This document shows positions 22,975-37,379 of a stretch of 64,000 bases of DNA, in pieces. The translations under genes and the position numbers were made by a program. How positions within the stretch are numbered: position 1 is the first letter of the stretch; every line of letters begins with the position of its first letter. The DNA comes from Gerris lacustris. Taxonomy: Eukaryota > Arthropoda > Insecta > Hemiptera > Gerridae. Below the pieces are notes generated by a model. That model saw only the letters and a program-made list of their open reading frames with translations, was not told the DNA's origin and did not search any database. Location: NCBI GenBank assembly GCA_951217055.1, contig OX578278.1, forward strand, positions 36,725,688-36,789,687, in the 5' to 3' direction.

Positions 22975-25900
22975 TTTTTAGTCCCCTTTTTGTCCCCTTT
23001 TTGTGTCTTTTTTAAGTCCCCTTTTTAAGTCCCCTTTTGTCCCCTTTTTTAAGTCCCCTTTTGTCCCCTTTTTTAAGTCCCCTTTTTAGTCCCCTTTTTG
23101 TCCCCTTTTGTCCCCCTTTTTGTCCCCTTTTGTCCCCTTTTGTCCCCTTTTTTAAGTCCCCTTTTTTAAGTCCCATTTTGTCCCCTTTTTTAAGTCCCCT
23201 TTTAAGTCCCCTTTTTTAGTCCCCTTTTTGTCCCCTTTTTTAAGTCCCCTTTTTGTCCCCTTTTTTAAGTCCCCTTTTTGTCCCCTTTTTTAAGTCCCCT
23301 TTTTAGTCCCCTTTTTTAAGTCCCTTTTTGTCCCCCTTTTTAGTCCCCTTTTTTAGTCCCCTTTGTTAGTCTCTTTTTTAAGTCCCTTCTTTTAGTCCCC
23401 TTTTTAGTCCCCTTTTTCTTGTACTTGTACGTACTTGTACCTGTACTTGTACGTACTTGTACTTGTACTTACTCGTACTTGTACGTACTCGTACTCGTAC
23501 TTGTACTTGTACTTGTACTTGTACTTGGTACTATTGCTATTACTATTACTATTACTATTAAGTAATACTACTAGTAATAGAATTAATTGTGATATTTTGA
23601 TAGATTTATATACACATTTTGAGGTCCCCTGTAACCAATAAGTGGTGTACTTGTTCTAGTTCTAGTACTTGTACTAGTACTTGTACTTGTACTTGTACTT
23701 GTACTTTTTATTACCTTTTTTTATTACCTTTTTTTATTACCTTTTTTTAGTACCTTTTTTTAGTACCTTTTTCAGTCCCCTTTTTTGGTCCCCTTTTTTG
23801 GTCCCCTTTTTAGTCCCCTTTTTAGTCCCCTTTTTGTCCCCTTTTGTCCCCTTTTTGTCCCCTTTTGTCTCATTTTTGTCCCCTTTTGTCCCCTTTTTGT
23901 CCCCCTTTTGTCCCCTTTTTTAAGTCCCCTTTTTTAAGTCGCCTTTTAGTCCCCTTTTTAGTCCCCTTTTTTTAGTCCCCTTTTTGTCCCCTTTTTAAGT
24001 CCCCTTTTTGTCCCCTTTTTTAAGTCCCCTTTTTAGTCCCCTTTTTTAAGTCCCCTTTTTAGTCCCCTTTTTAGTCCCCTTTTTTAGTCCCCTTTTTTAG
24101 TCTCTTTTTTAAGTCCCTTCTTTTAGTCCCCTTTTTAGTCCCCTTTTTCTTGTACATGTACGTACTTGTACTTGTACTTGTACGTACTTGTACTTGTACG
24201 TACTCGTACTTGTACGTACTCGTACTCGTACTTGTACTTGTACTTGGTACTATTGCTATTACTATTACTATTAAGTAATACTACTATTAAGTAATACTAC
24301 TAGTAATAGAATTAATTGTGATATTTTGATAGATTTATATACACATTTTGAGGTCCCCTGTAACCAATAAGTGGTGTACTTGTTCTAGTACTAGTACTTG
24401 TACTAGTACTTGTACTTGTACTTGTACTTGTACTTTTTATTACCTTTTTTTATTACCTTTTTTTAGTACCTTTTTTTAGTACCTTTTTTTAGTACCTTTT
24501 TTTAGTACCTTTTTTTAGTACCTTTTTTTAGTACCTTTTTTTAGTACCTTTTTTTAGTACCTTTTTTTAGTACCTTTTTTAGTACCTTTTTTTAGTACCT
24601 TTTTTTAGTACCTTTTTTAGTACCTTTTTCAGTCCCCTTTTTTGGTCCCCATTTTTGTCCCCTTTTTAGTCCCCTTTTTAGTCCCCCTTTTCAGTCCCCC
24701 TTTTTAGTCCCCTTTTTTAGGCCCCTTTTTTAGTCCCCTTTTTTAGTCTCTTTTTTAAGTCCCTTTTTTTAGTCCCCTTTTTAGTCCCCTTTTTCTTGTA
24801 CTTGTACGTACTTGTACTTGTACTTGTACGTACTTGTACTTGTACTTGTACGTACTTGTACTTGTACTTGTACGTACTTGTACTTGTACGTACTCGTACT
24901 TGTACGTACTCGTACTCGTACTTGTACTTGTACTTGTACTTGTACTTGGTACTATTGCTATTACTATTACTATTGCTATTACTATTACTATTACTATTAA
25001 GTAATACTACTATTAAGTAATACTACTAGTAATAGAATTAATTGTGATATTTTGATAGATTTATATACACATTTTGAGGTCCCCTGTAACCAATAAGTGG
25101 TGTACTTGTTCTAGTACAAGTACTTGTACTAGTACTTGTACTTGTACTTGTACTTGTACTTTTTATTACCTTTTTTTATTACCTTTTTTTAGTACCTTTT
25201 TTTAGTACCTTTTTTTAGTACCTTTTTTTAGTACCTTTTTTTAGTACCTTTTTTTAGTACCTTTTTTTAGTACCTTTTTTTAGTACCTTTTTTTAGTACC
25301 TTTTTTTAGTACCTTTTTTAGTACCTTTTTTTAGTACCTTTTTTTATTACCTTTTTTTATTACCTTTTTTTATTACCTTTTTTTAGTACCTTTTTTTAGT
25401 ACCTTTTTTTAGTACCTTTTTTTAGTACCTTTTTTTAGTACCTTTTTTTAGTACCTTTTTTTAGTACCTTTTTTTAGTACCTTTTTTTAGTACCTTTTTT
25501 CAGTCCCCTTTTTTGGTCCCCCTTTTTTGTCCTCTTTTTTAGTCCCCCTTTTCAGTCCCCTTTTTTAGTCCCTTTTTTAAGTCCCCTTTTTTAGTCCCCT
25601 TTTTAGTCCCCTTTTTCTTGTACTTGTACGTACTTGTACTTGTACGTACTTGTACTTGTACGTACTCGTACTTGTACGTACTCGTACTCGTACTCGTACT
25701 TGTACTTGTACTTGGTACTATTGCTATTACTATTACTATTGCTATTACTATTACTATTAAGTAATACTACTATTAAGTAATACTACTAGTAATAGAATTA
25801 ATTTTGATATTTTGATAGATTTATATACACATTTTGAGGTCCCCTGTAACCAATAAGTGGTGTACTTGTACTAGTACTAGTACTTGTACTAGTACTTGTA

Positions 25901-26655
25901 CTAGTACTTGTACTTGTACTTGTACTTTTTAGTACCTTTTTTTAGTACCTTTTTTAAGTACCTTTTTTTAGTACCTTTTTTTAGTACCTTTTTTTAGTAC
26001 CTTTTTTCAGTCCCCTTTTTCAGTCCCCTTTTTAAGTCCCCTTTTTTAGTCCCCTTTTTTGGTCCCCTTTTTTGGTCCCCTTTTTTAGTTCCCTTTTTTA
26101 GTCCCTTTTTAGTCCCCTTTTTAGTCCCCTTTTTTGTCCCCTTTTTTAGTCCCCCTTTTTTTAGTCCCTTTTTTAGTCCCCCTTTTCAGTCCCCTTTTTT
26201 AGTTCCCTTTTTTAGTCCCTTTTTTAAGTCCCCTTTTTTAGTCCCCTTTTTAGTCCCCTTTTTCTTGTACTTGTACGTACTTGTACTTGTACGTACTTGT
26301 ACTTGTACGTACTTGTACTTGTACGTACTTGTACTTGTACGTACTTGTACTTGTACGTACTTGTACTTGTACGTACTTGTACTTGTACGTACTCGTACTT
26401 GTACGTACTCGTACTCGTACTCGTACTCGTACTCGTACTTGTACTTGTACTTGTACTTGGTACTATTGCTATTACTATTACTATTGCTATTACTATTACT
26501 ATTAAGTAATACTACTATTAAGTAATACTACTAGTAATAGAATTAATTTTGATATTTTGATAGATTTATATACACATTTTGAGGTCCCCTGTAACCAATA
26601 AGTGGTGTACTTGTACTAGTACTTGTACTTGTACTTGTACTTGTACTTGTACTAG

Positions 26656-26749
26656 TACTAGTACTTTTACTTGTACTAGTACTAGTTCTTGTAATAGTAC
26701 TAGTACTAGTACTTGTAATAGTACTAGTACTAGTACTTGTAATAGTACA
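26656..26749. repeat. 24-bp-period junction module (plus to minus switch)
   Basis: A direct copy of 7386-7479 at an offset of 19270 bp. The conceptual translation of the surrounding 26579-26890 is identical to that of 7309-7620. Confidence 0.85.
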
Positions 26750-28716
26750 AGTACAAGTACAAGTACAAGTACGAGTACGAGTACGAGTACGTACAAGTAC
26801 GAGTACGTACAAGTACAAGTACGTACAAGTACAAGTACGTACAAGTACAAGAAAAAGGGGACTAAAAAGGGGACTAAAAAAGGGGACTGAAAAGGGGGAC
26901 TAAAAAGGGGGATTAAAAAAGGGGACTAAAAATGGGACTAATGGGGACTAAAAAGGGGACTAAAAAGGGGACTAAAAAGGGGACTAAAAGGGGACTAAAA
27001 AGGGGACTAAAAAGGGGACTAAAAAGGGGACTAAAAAGGGGACTAAAAAGGGGACTAAAAAGGGGACTAAAAAGGGGACTAAAAAGGGGACTAAAAAGGG
27101 GACTAAAAAGGGGACTAAAAAGGGGACTAAAAAGGGACTAAAAAGGGGACTAAAAAGGGGACTAAAAAGGGGACTAAAAAGGGGACTAAAAAGGGGACTA
27201 AAAAGGGGACTAAAAAGGGGACTAAAAAGGGGACTAAAAAGGGGACCAAAAAAGGGGACTGAAAAAAGGTACTAAAAAAAGGTACTAAAAAAAGGTACTA
27301 AAAAAAGGTACTAAAAAAAGGTACTAAAAAAAGGTACTAAAAAAAGGTACTAAAAAAAGGTACTAAAAAAAGGTACTAAAAAAAGGTACTAAAAAAAGGT
27401 ACTAAAAAAAGGTACTAAAAAAAGGTACTAAAAAAAGGTACTAAAAAAAGGTACTAAAAAAAGGTACTAAAAAAAGGTACTAAAAAAAGGTACTAAAAAA
27501 AGGTACTAAAAAAAGGTACTAAAAAAAGGTACTAAAAAAAGGTACTAAAAAAAGGTACTAAAAAAAGGTACTAAAAAAAGGTACTAAAAAAAGGTACTAA
27601 AAAAAGGTACTAAAAAAAGGTACTAAAAAAAGGTACTAAAAAAAGGTACTAAAAAAAAGGTACTAAAAAGTACAAGTACAAGTACAAGTACAAGTACTAG
27701 TACAAGTACTAGTACTAGAACAAGTACACCACTTATTGGTTACAGGGGACCTCAAAATGTGTATATAAATCTATCAAAATATCACAATTAATTCTATTAC
27801 TAGTAGTATTACTTAATAGTAGTATTACTTAATAGTAATAGTAATAGTAATAGCAATAGTAATAGTAATAGCAATAGTACCAAGTACAAGTACAAGTACA
27901 AGTACAAGTACGAGTACGAGTACGTACAAGTACGAGTACGTACAAGTACAAGTACGTACAAGTACAAGTACAAGTACGTACAAGTACAAGTACAAGTACG
28001 TACAAGTACAAGTACAAGTACGTACAAGTACAAGTACAAGTACGTACAAGTACAAGAAAAAGGGGACTAAAAAGGGGACTAAAAAAAGGGACTTAAAAAA
28101 GAGACTAAAAAAGGGGCCTAAAAAAGGGGACTAAAAAGGGGGACTGAAAAGGGGGATTAAAAAAGGGGACTAAAAAAGGGGACTAAAAGGGAACTAAAAA
28201 GGGGACTAAAAAGGGGACTAAAAGGGGACTAAAAAGGGGACTAAAAAGGGAACAAAAAAGGGGACCAAAAAAGGGGACTGAAAAAGGTACTAAAAAAAGG
28301 TAATAAAAAAAGGTACTAAAAAAAGGTAATAAAAAAAGGTAATAAAAAGTACAAGTACAAATACAAGTACAAGTACTATTACAAGTACTAGTACTAGAAC
28401 AAGTACACCACTTATTGGTTACAGGGGACCTCAAAATGTGTATATAAATCTATCAAAATATCACAATTAATTCTATTACTAGTAGTATTACTTAATAGTA
28501 GTATTACTTAATAGTAATAGTAATAGTAATAGCAATAGTACCAAGTACAAGTACAAGTACGAGTACGAGTACGTACAAGTACGAGTACGTACAAGTACAA
28601 GTACGTACAAGGGGACTTAAAAAAGGGGACAAAAAGGGGACAAAAAGGGGACTTAAAAAAGGGGACAAAAAGGGGACTAAAAAAGGGGACTAAAAAGAGG
28701 ACTTAAAAAAGGGGAC

Positions 28717-29010
28717 AAAAGGGGACAAAAGGGGACAAAAGGGGACAAAAGGGGACAAAAGGGGACAAAAAGGGGACAAAAGGGGACAAAAAGGGGACAA
28801 AAAGGGGACAAAAGGGGACAAAAAGGGGACAAAAGGTGACAAAAGGGGACAAAAAGGGGACAAAAAGGGGACAAAAAGGGGACAAAAAGGGGACAAAGGG
28901 GGACAAAAGGGGACAAAAGGGGACAAAAAGGGGACAAAAGGGGGCAAAAAGGGGACAAAAGGGGACAAAAAGGGGACAAAAAGGGGACAAAAGGGGACAA
29001 AAAGGGGACT
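28717..29010 (-). repeat. GGGGACAAAA tandem array
   Basis: About 28 units of 10-11 bp with few variants (GGTGAC, GGGGGC). It corresponds to 11150-11440 and has G-quadruplex potential on the plus strand. Confidence 0.9.
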
Positions 29011-29350
29011 AAAAAGGGGACTAAAAAGGGGACTAAAAAGGGGACTAAAAAGGGGACTAAAAAGGGGACTAAAAAGGGACTAAAAAGGGGACTAAAAAGG
29101 GGACCAAAAAAGGGGACTGAAAAAAGGTACTAAAAAAAGGTACTAAAAAAAGGTACTAAAAAAAGGTACTAAAAAAAGGTACTAAAAAAAGGTACTAAAA
29201 AAAGGTACTAAAAAAAGTACTAAAAAAAGGTACTAAAAAAAGGTACTAAAAAAAGGTACTAAAAAAAAGGTACTAAAAAGTACAAGTACAAGTACAAGTA
29301 CAAGTACAAGTACAAGTACTAGTACAAGTACTTGTACTAGAACAAGTACA

Positions 29351-29400
29351 CCACTTATTGGTTACAGGGGACCTCAAAATGTGTATATAAATCTATCAAA
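29351..29400 (-). repeat. Truncated satellite core
   Basis: It has the same breakpoint as 11734-11784: AAATCTATCAAA joined directly to GGACAAAAAGGGGAC. Confidence 0.85.
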
Positions 29401-31156
29401 GGACAAAAAGGGGACAAAAAGGGGACAAAAGGGGGCAAAAAGGGGACAAAAGGGGGCAAAAAGGGGACAAAAGGGGACAAAAAGGGGACAAAAAGGGGAC
29501 AAAAGGGGACAAAAAGGGGACTAAAAAGGGGACTAAAAAGGGGACTAAAAAGGGGACTAAAAAGGGGACTAAAAAGGGGACTAAAAAGGGACTAAAAAGG
29601 GGACCAAAAAAGGGGACTGAAAAAAGGTACTAAAAAAAGGTACTAAAAAAAGGTACTAAAAAAAGGTACTAAAAAAAGGTACTAAAAAAAGGTACTAAAA
29701 AAAAGTACTAAAAAAAGGTACTAAAAAAAGGTACTAAAAAAAGGTACTAAAAAAAAGGTACTAAAAAGTACAAGTACAAGTACAAGTACAAGTACTAGTA
29801 CAAGTACTTGTACTAGAACAAGTACACCACTTATTGGTTACAGGGGACCTCAAAATGTGTATATAAATCTATCAAAATATCACAATTAATTCTATTACTA
29901 GTAGTATTACTTAATAGTAGTATTACTTAATAGTAATAGTAATAGTAATAGCAATAGTAATAGTAATAGCAATAGTACCAAGTACAAGTACAAGTACAAG
30001 TACAAGTACGAGTACGAGTACGTACAAGTACGAGTACGTACAAGTACAAGTACGTACAAGTACAAGTACAAGTACGTACAAGTACAAGTACAAGTACGTA
30101 CAAGTACAAGAAAAAGGGGACTAAAAAGGGGACTAAAAAAAGGGACTTAAAAAAGAGACTAAAAAAGGGGACTAAAAAAGGGGCCTAAAAAAGGGGACTA
30201 AAAAGGGGGACTGAAAAGGGGGACTAAAAAAGGGGGATTAAAAAAGGGGACTAAAAAAGGGGACTAAAAGGGAACTAAAAAGGGGACTAAAAAGGGGACT
30301 AAAAGGGGACTAAAAAGGGGACTAAAAAGGGAACTAAAAAGGGGACCAAAAAAGGGGACCAAAAAAGGGGACTGAAAAAGGTACTAAAAAAAGGTACTAA
30401 AAAAAGGTAATAAAAAAAGGTACTAAAAAAAGGTAATAAAAAAAGGTAATAAAAAAAGGTAATAAAAAGTACAAGTACAAGTACAAGTACAAGTACTAGT
30501 ACAAGTACTAGTACTAGAACAAGTACACCACTTATTGGTTACAGGGGACCTCAAAATGTGTATATAAATCTATCAAAATATCACAATTAATTCTATTACT
30601 AGTAGTATTACTTAATAGTAGTATTACTTAATAGTAGTATTACTTAATAGTAATAGTAATAGTAATAGCAATAGTACCAAGTACAAGTACAAGTACGAGT
30701 ACGAGTACGTACAAGTACGTACAAGTACGAGTACGTACAAGTACAAGTACGTACAAGGGGACTTAAAAAAGGGGACAAAAAGGGGACTTAAAAAAGGGGA
30801 CTAAAAAAGGGGACTAAAAAGGGGACTTAAAAATGGGGACAAAAGGGGACAAAGGGGGACAAAAGGGGACAAAAAGGGGACAAAAGGGGACAAAAAGGGG
30901 ACAAAAAGGGGACAAAAAGGGGACAAAAGGGGACAAAAAGGGGACAAAAAGGGGACAAAAGGGGACAAAAAAGGGGACAAAAAAGGGGACAAAAGGGGGA
31001 CTTAAAAAAGGGGACAAAAAGGGGACTTAAAAAAGGGGACAAAAAGGGGACTTAAAAAGGGGACAAAAAGGGGACTTAAAAAAGGGGACAAAAAGGGGAC
31101 TTAAAAAAGGGGACAAAAAGGGGACTTAAAAAAGGGGACAAAAAGGGGACTAAAAA

Positions 31157-31224
31157 TCCAAAAAAAAAAAATTCAAAAAAAAAATAATTTTCTTTTTTTT
31201 GGATTTTTTTTCATATTTTATTTT

Positions 31225-31260
<36 letters not shown>

Positions 31261-31322
31261 TATTTTTTTATTATATTTTATTTTATTTATATATATTTTT
31301 TTTTTGAATTTTTTTTTTTGGA
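31157..31322. repeat. A/T-rich foldback spacer S4 (minus to plus switch)
   Basis: A direct copy of S2 at an offset of about 17.59 kb, with the same arms and loop. Confidence 0.85.
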
Positions 31323-33763
31323 TTTTTAGTCCCCTTTTGTCCCTTTTTGTCCCCTTTTTGTCCCCTTTTGTCCCCTTTTTTGTCCCCTTTTGTCCCCTTT
31401 TTTGTCCCCTTTGTGTCCCCTTTTGTCCCCTTTTTGTCCCCTTTTGTCCCCTTTTTGTCCCCTTTTGGTCCCCTTTTGTCCCCTTTTTGTCCCCTTTTTT
31501 AAGTCCCCTTGTACGTACTTGTACTTGTACGTACTCGTACTTGTACGTACTCGTACTCGTACTTGTACTTGTACTTGGTACTATTGCTATTACTATTACT
31601 ATTACTATTAAGTAATACTACTATTAAGTAATACTACTAGTAATAGAATTAATTGTGATATTTTGATAGATTTATATACACATTTTGAGGTCCCCTGTAA
31701 CCAATAAGTGGTGTACTTGTTCTAGTACTAGTACTTGTACTAGTACTTGTACTTGTACTTGTACTTGTACTTTTTATTACCTTTTTTTATATACTATAAA
31801 AGGGTACTAAAAAAAGGTACTAAAAAAAGGTACTAAAAAAAGGTTCCCTTTTGTCCCCTTTTTGTCCCCTTTTGTCCCCTTTTTGTCCCCTTTTGTCCCC
31901 TTTTGTCCCCTTTTTTAAGTCCCCTTTTTAGTCCCCTTTTTTAGTCCCCTTTTTGTCCCCTTTTTGTCCCCTTTTTTAAGTCCCCTTGTACGTACTTGTA
32001 CTTGTACGTACTCGTACTTGTACGTACTCGTACTCGTACTTGTACTTGTACTTGGTACTATTGCTATTACTATTACTATTACTATTAAGTAATACTACTA
32101 TTAAGTAATACTACTAGTAATAGAATTAATTGTGATATTTTGATAGATTTATATACACATTTTGAGGTCCCCTGTAACCAATAAGTGGTGTACTTGTTCT
32201 AGTACTAGTACTTGTAATAGTACTTGTACTTGTATTTGTACTTGTACTTTTTATTACCTTTTTTTATTACCTTTTTTTAGTACCTTTTTTTAGTACCTTT
32301 TTTTATTACCTTTTTTTATTACCTTTTTTTAGTACCTTTTTTTAGTACCTTTTTCAGTCCCCTTTTTTGGTCCCCTTTTTTGGTCCCCTTTTTAGTTCCC
32401 TTTTTAGTCCCCCCCTTTTTAGTCCCCTTTTAGTCCCCTTTTTAGTCCCCTTTTTAGTTCCCTTTTAGTCCCCTTTTTTAGTCCCCTTTTTTAATCCCCC
32501 TTTTCAGTCCCCCTTTTTAGTCCCCTTTTTAGTCCCCTTTTTCTTGTACTTGTACGTACTTGTACTTGTACGTACTTGTACTTGTACTTGTACATACTTG
32601 TACTTGTACTTGTACGTACTTGTACTTGTACGTACTCGTACTTGTACGTACTCGTACTCGTACTTGTACTTGTACTTGTACTTGTACTTGGTACTATTGC
32701 TATTACTATTACTATTGCTATTACTATTACTATTACTATTAAGTAATACTACTATTAAGTAATACTACTAGTAATAGAATTAATTGTGATATTTTGATAG
32801 ATTTATATACACATTTTGAGGTCCCCTGTAACCAATAAGTGGTGTACTTGTTCTAGTACTAGTACTTGTACTAGTACTTGTACTTGTACTTGTACTTGTA
32901 CTTTTTAGTACCTTTTTTTTAGTACCTTTTTTTAGTACCTTTTTTTAGTACCTTTTTTTAGTACCTTTTTTTAGTACCTTTTTTTAGTACCTTTTTTAGT
33001 ACCTTTTTTTAGTACCTTTTTTAGTACCTTTTTTTAGTACCTTTTTTTAGTACCTTTTTTTAGTACCTTTTTTTAGTACCTTTTTTTAGTACCTTTTTTT
33101 AGTACCTTTTTTTAGTACCTTTTTTTAGTACCTTTTTTTAGTACCTTTTTTAGTACCTTTTTTTGAGTACCTTTTTTAGTACCTTTTTTTGAGTACCTTT
33201 TTTAGTACCTTTTTTTAGTACCTTTTTTTAGTACCTTTTTTTAGTACCTTTTTTTAGTACCTTTTTTTAGTACCTTTTTTTAGTACCTTTTTTTAGTACC
33301 TTTTTTTAGTACCTTTTTTTAGTACCTTTTTTTAGTACCTTTTTTTAGTACCTTTTTTCAGTCCCCTTTTTTGGTCCCCTTTTTAGTCCCCTTTTTAGTC
33401 CCCTTTTTAGTCCCCTTTTTAGTCCCCTTTTTAGTCCCCTTTTTAGTCCCCTTTTTAGTCCCCTTTTTAGTCCCCTTTTTAGTCCCCTTTTTAGTCCCCT
33501 TTTTAGTCCCCTTTTTAGTCCCCTTTTAGTCCCCTTTTTAGTCCCCTTTTTAGTCCCCTTTTTAGTCCCCATTAGTCCCATTTTTAGTCCCCTTTTTTAA
33601 TCCCCCTTTTTAGTCCCCCTTTTCAGTCCCCTTTTTTAGTCCCCTTTTTAGTCCCCTTTTTCTTGTACTTGTACGTACTTGTACTTGTACGTACTTGTAC
33701 TTGTACGTACTCGTACTTGTACGTACTCGTACTCGTACTCGTACTTGTACTTGTACTTGTACT
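31323..33763 (+). repeat. Composite satellite, block 8 (plus polarity)
   Basis: Three cores (near 31689, 32166 and 32820), a TTTTTTTAGTACC array (32903-33360) with two TTTTTTTGAGTACC units near 33165 and 33185, and TTTTTAGTCCCC 12-mers (33370-33575). It is a direct copy of block 4. The CTATAAAAGGGTACT micro-inversion is at about 31790. Confidence 0.95.
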
Positions 33764-33857
33764 TGTACTATTACAAGTACTAGTACTAGTACTATTACAA
33801 GTACTAGTACTAGTACTATTACAAGAACTAGTACTAGTACAAGTAAAAGTACTAGTA
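33764..33857. repeat. 24-bp-period junction module (plus to minus switch)
   Basis: A direct copy of 16214-16307 at an offset of 17550 bp, and an inverted copy of 7386-7479 and 26656-26749. Confidence 0.85.
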
Positions 33858-36800
33858 CTAGTACAAGTACAAGTACAAGTACAAGTACAAGTACTAGTAC
33901 AAGTACACCACTTATTGGTTACAGGGGACCTCAAAATGTGTATATAAATCTATCAAAATATCAAAATTAATTCTATTACTAGTAGTATTACTTAATAGTA
34001 GTATTACTTAATAGTAATAGTAATAGCAATAGTAATAGTAATAGCAATAGTACCAAGTACAAGTACAAGTACAAGTACGAGTACGAGTACGAGTACGAGT
34101 ACGAGTACGTACAAGTACGAGTACGTACAAGTACAAGTACGTACAAGTACAAGTACGTACAAGTACAAGTACGTACAAGTACAAGTACGTACAAGTACAA
34201 GTACGTACAAGTACAAGTACGTACAAGTACAAGTACGTACAAGTACAAGTACGTACAAGTACAAGTACGTACAAGTACAAGAAAAAGGGGACTAAAAAGG
34301 GGACTAAAAAAGGGGACTTAAAAAAGGGACTAAAAAAGGGAACTAAAAAAGGGGACTGAAAAGGGGGACTAAAAAAGGGACTAAAAAAAGGGGGACTAAA
34401 AAAGGGGACAAAAAAGGGGACTAAAAAGGGGACTAAAAAGGGACCAAAAAAGGGGACTAAAAAAGGGGACTGAAAAAGGGGACTGAAAAAGGGGACTGAA
34501 AAAAGGTACTAAAAAAAGGTACTAAAAAAAGGTACTAAAAAAAGGTACTTAAAAAAGGTACTAAAAAAAGGTACTAAAAAGTACAAGTACAAGTACAAGT
34601 ACTAGTACAAGTACTAGTACAAGTACTAGTACTAGTACAAGTACACCACTTATTGGTTACAGGGGACCTCAAAATGTGTATATAAATCTATCAAAATATC
34701 AAAATTAATTCTATTACTAGTAGTATTACTTAATAGTAGTATTACTTAATAGTAATAGTAATAGCAATAGTAATAGTAATAGCAATAGTACCAAGTACAA
34801 GTACAAGTACGAGTACGAGTACGAGTACGTACAAGTACGAGTACGTACAAGTACAAGTACGTACAAGTACAAGTACGTACAAGTACAAGAAAAAGGGGAC
34901 TAAAAAGGGGACTAAAAAAGGGGACTTAAAAAAGGGACTAAAAAAGGGGACTGAAAAGGGGGACTAAAAAAGGGGACAAAAAAGGGGGACCAAAAAAGGG
35001 GACTGAAAAAGGGGACTGAAAAAGGGGACTGAAAAAAGGTACTAAAAAAAAGTACTAAAATGGGGTACTAAAAAAAGGTACTAAAAAAAGGTACTAAAAA
35101 AAAGGTACTAAAAAGTACAAGTACGTACAAGTACAAGAAAAAGGGGACTAAAAAGGGGACTAAAAAAGGGGACTTAAAAAAGGGACTAAAAAAGGGAACT
35201 AAAAAAGGGGACTGAAAGGGGGGACTAAAAAGGGGACTAAAAAAGGGGACAAAAAAGGGGACTAAAAAGGGGACTAAAAAGGGACTAAAAAAGGGAACTA
35301 AAAAGGGGGACCAAAAAAGGGGACCAAAAAAGGGGACCAAAAAAGGGGACTAAAAAGGGGACTGAAAAAGGGGACTGAAAAGGGGGACTGAAAAAAGGTA
35401 CTAAAAAAAGGTACTAAAAAAAGGTACTAAAAAAGGTACTTAAAAAAGGTACTAAAAAAAGGTACTAAAAAGTACAAGTACAAGTACATGTACTAGTACA
35501 AGTACTAGTACTAGTACAAGTACACCACTTATTGGTTACAGGGGACCTTAAAATGTGTATATAAATCTATCAAAATATCACAATTAATTCTATTACTAGT
35601 AGTATTACTTAATAGTAGTATTACTTAATAGTAATAGTAATAGCAATAGTAATAGTAATAGCAATAGTACCAAGTACAAGTACAAGTACAAGTACAAGTA
35701 CGAGTACGAGTACGAGTACGTACAAGTACGAGTACGTACAAGTACAAGTACGTACAAGTACAAGTACGTACAAGTACAAGTACGTACAAGTACAAGAAAA
35801 AGGGGACTAAAAAGGGGACTAAAAAAGGGGACTTAAAAAAGGGACTAAAAAAGGGGACTAAAAAAGGGGACTGAAAAAAGGTACTAAAAAAAGGTACTAA
35901 AAAAAGGTACTAAAAAAAGGTACTAAAAAAAGGTACTAAAAAAAGGTACTAAAAAAGGTACTAAAAAAGGTACTAAAAAAAGGTACTAAAAAAAGGTACT
36001 AAAAAAAGGTACTAAAAAAAGGTACTAAAAAGGTACTAAAAAAAAGGTACTAAAAAGTACAAGTACAAGTACAAGTACAAGTACTAGTACAAGTACTAGT
36101 ACTAGAACAAGTACACCACTTATTGGTTACAGGGGACCTCAAAATGTGTATATAAATCTATCAAAATATCACAATTAATTCTATTACTAGTAGTATTACT
36201 TAATAGTAGTATTACTTAATAGTAATAGTAATAGTAATAGCAATAGTAATAGTAATAGCAATAGTACCAAGTACAAGTACAAGTACAAGTACGAGTACGA
36301 GTACGTACAAGTACGAGTACGTACAAGTACAAGTACGTACAAGTACAAGTACAAGTACGTACAAGTACAAGAAAAAGGGGACTAAAAAGGGGACTAAAAA
36401 AAGGGACTTAAAAAAGAGACTAAAAAAGGGGACTAAAAAAGGGGCCTAAAGAAGGGGACTAAAAAGGGGGACTGAAAAGGGGGACTAAAAAGGGGGATTA
36501 AAAAAGGGGACTAAAAAAGGGGACTAAAAGGGAACTAAAAAGGGGACTAAAAAGGGGACTAAAAAGGGGACTAAAAAGGGAACTAAAAAGGGGACCAAAA
36601 AAGGGGACCAAAAAAGGGGACTGAAAAAGGTACTAAAAAAAGGTACTAAAAAAAGGTAATAAAAAAAGGTACTAAAAAAGGTAATAAAAAAAGGTAATAA
36701 AAAGTACAAGTACAAGTACAAGTACAAGTACTAGTACAAGTACTAGTACTAGAACAAGTACACCACTTATTGGTTACAGGGGACCTCAAAATGTGTATAT

Positions 36801-37379
36801 AAATCTATCAAAATATCACAATTAATTCTATTACTAGTAGTATTACTTAATAGTAGTATTACTTAATAGTAATAGTAATAGTGTTAGCAATAGTACCAAG
36901 TACAAGTACAAGTACGAGTACGAGTACGTACAAGTACGAGTACGTACAAGTACAAGTACGTACAAGGGGACTTAAAAAAGGGGACAAAAAGGGGACAAAA
37001 AGGGGACTTAAAAAAGGGGACAAAAAGGGGACTAAAAAAGGGGACTAAAAAGGGGACTTAAAAATGGGGACAAAAGGGGACAAAAGGGGACAAAAAGGGG
37101 ACAAAAAGGAACAAAAAGGGGACAAAAAGGGGACAAAAAAGGGGACTAAAAAGGGGACTTAAAAATGGGGACAAAAGGGGACAAAAGGGGACAAAAGGGG
37201 ACAAAAAGGGGACAAAAGGGGACAAAAAGGGGACAAAAAGGGGACAAAAAGGGGACAAAAGGGGACAAAAAAGGGGACAAAAGGGGGACAAAAAGGGGAC
37301 TTAAAAAGGGGGACAAAAGGGGACTTAAAAAGGGGACAAAAAGGGGACTTAAAAAAGGGGACAAAAAGGGGACTAAAAA
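33858..37379 (-). repeat. Composite satellite, block 9 (minus polarity)
   Basis: Five cores (near 33908, 34646, 35524, 36116 and 36763), collinear with the five of block 5 (direct offset about 17.5 kb). It ends in spacer S5. Confidence 0.95.

Larger units (their letters stand above)
19997..26655 (+). repeat. Composite satellite, block 6 (plus polarity)
   Basis: Eight cores (near 20275, 21010, 22350, 23623, 24352, 25078, 25838 and 26583). The first carries a one-base deletion (GATATTTTATAG in place of GATATTTTGATAG), shared with the core at 38176. Near 21826 a TATTAAGTAATTG arm runs straight into TTGTCCCC units, so one core is missing. 21.8-24.3 kb is closely matched by 45.1-47.5 kb. A partial A/T spacer lies inside at 22806-22974. 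Confidence 0.95.
26750..31156 (-). repeat. Composite satellite, block 7 (minus polarity)
   Basis: Five cores (near 27729, 28408, 29351 truncated, 29827 and 30528). It includes a GGGGACTAAAAA array (26942-27266), a GGTACTAAAAAAA array (27267-27662) and a GGGGACAAAA array (28717-29010). It is a shorter relative of block 3 and lacks the core at 10847 and the micro-inversion. Confidence 0.95.
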
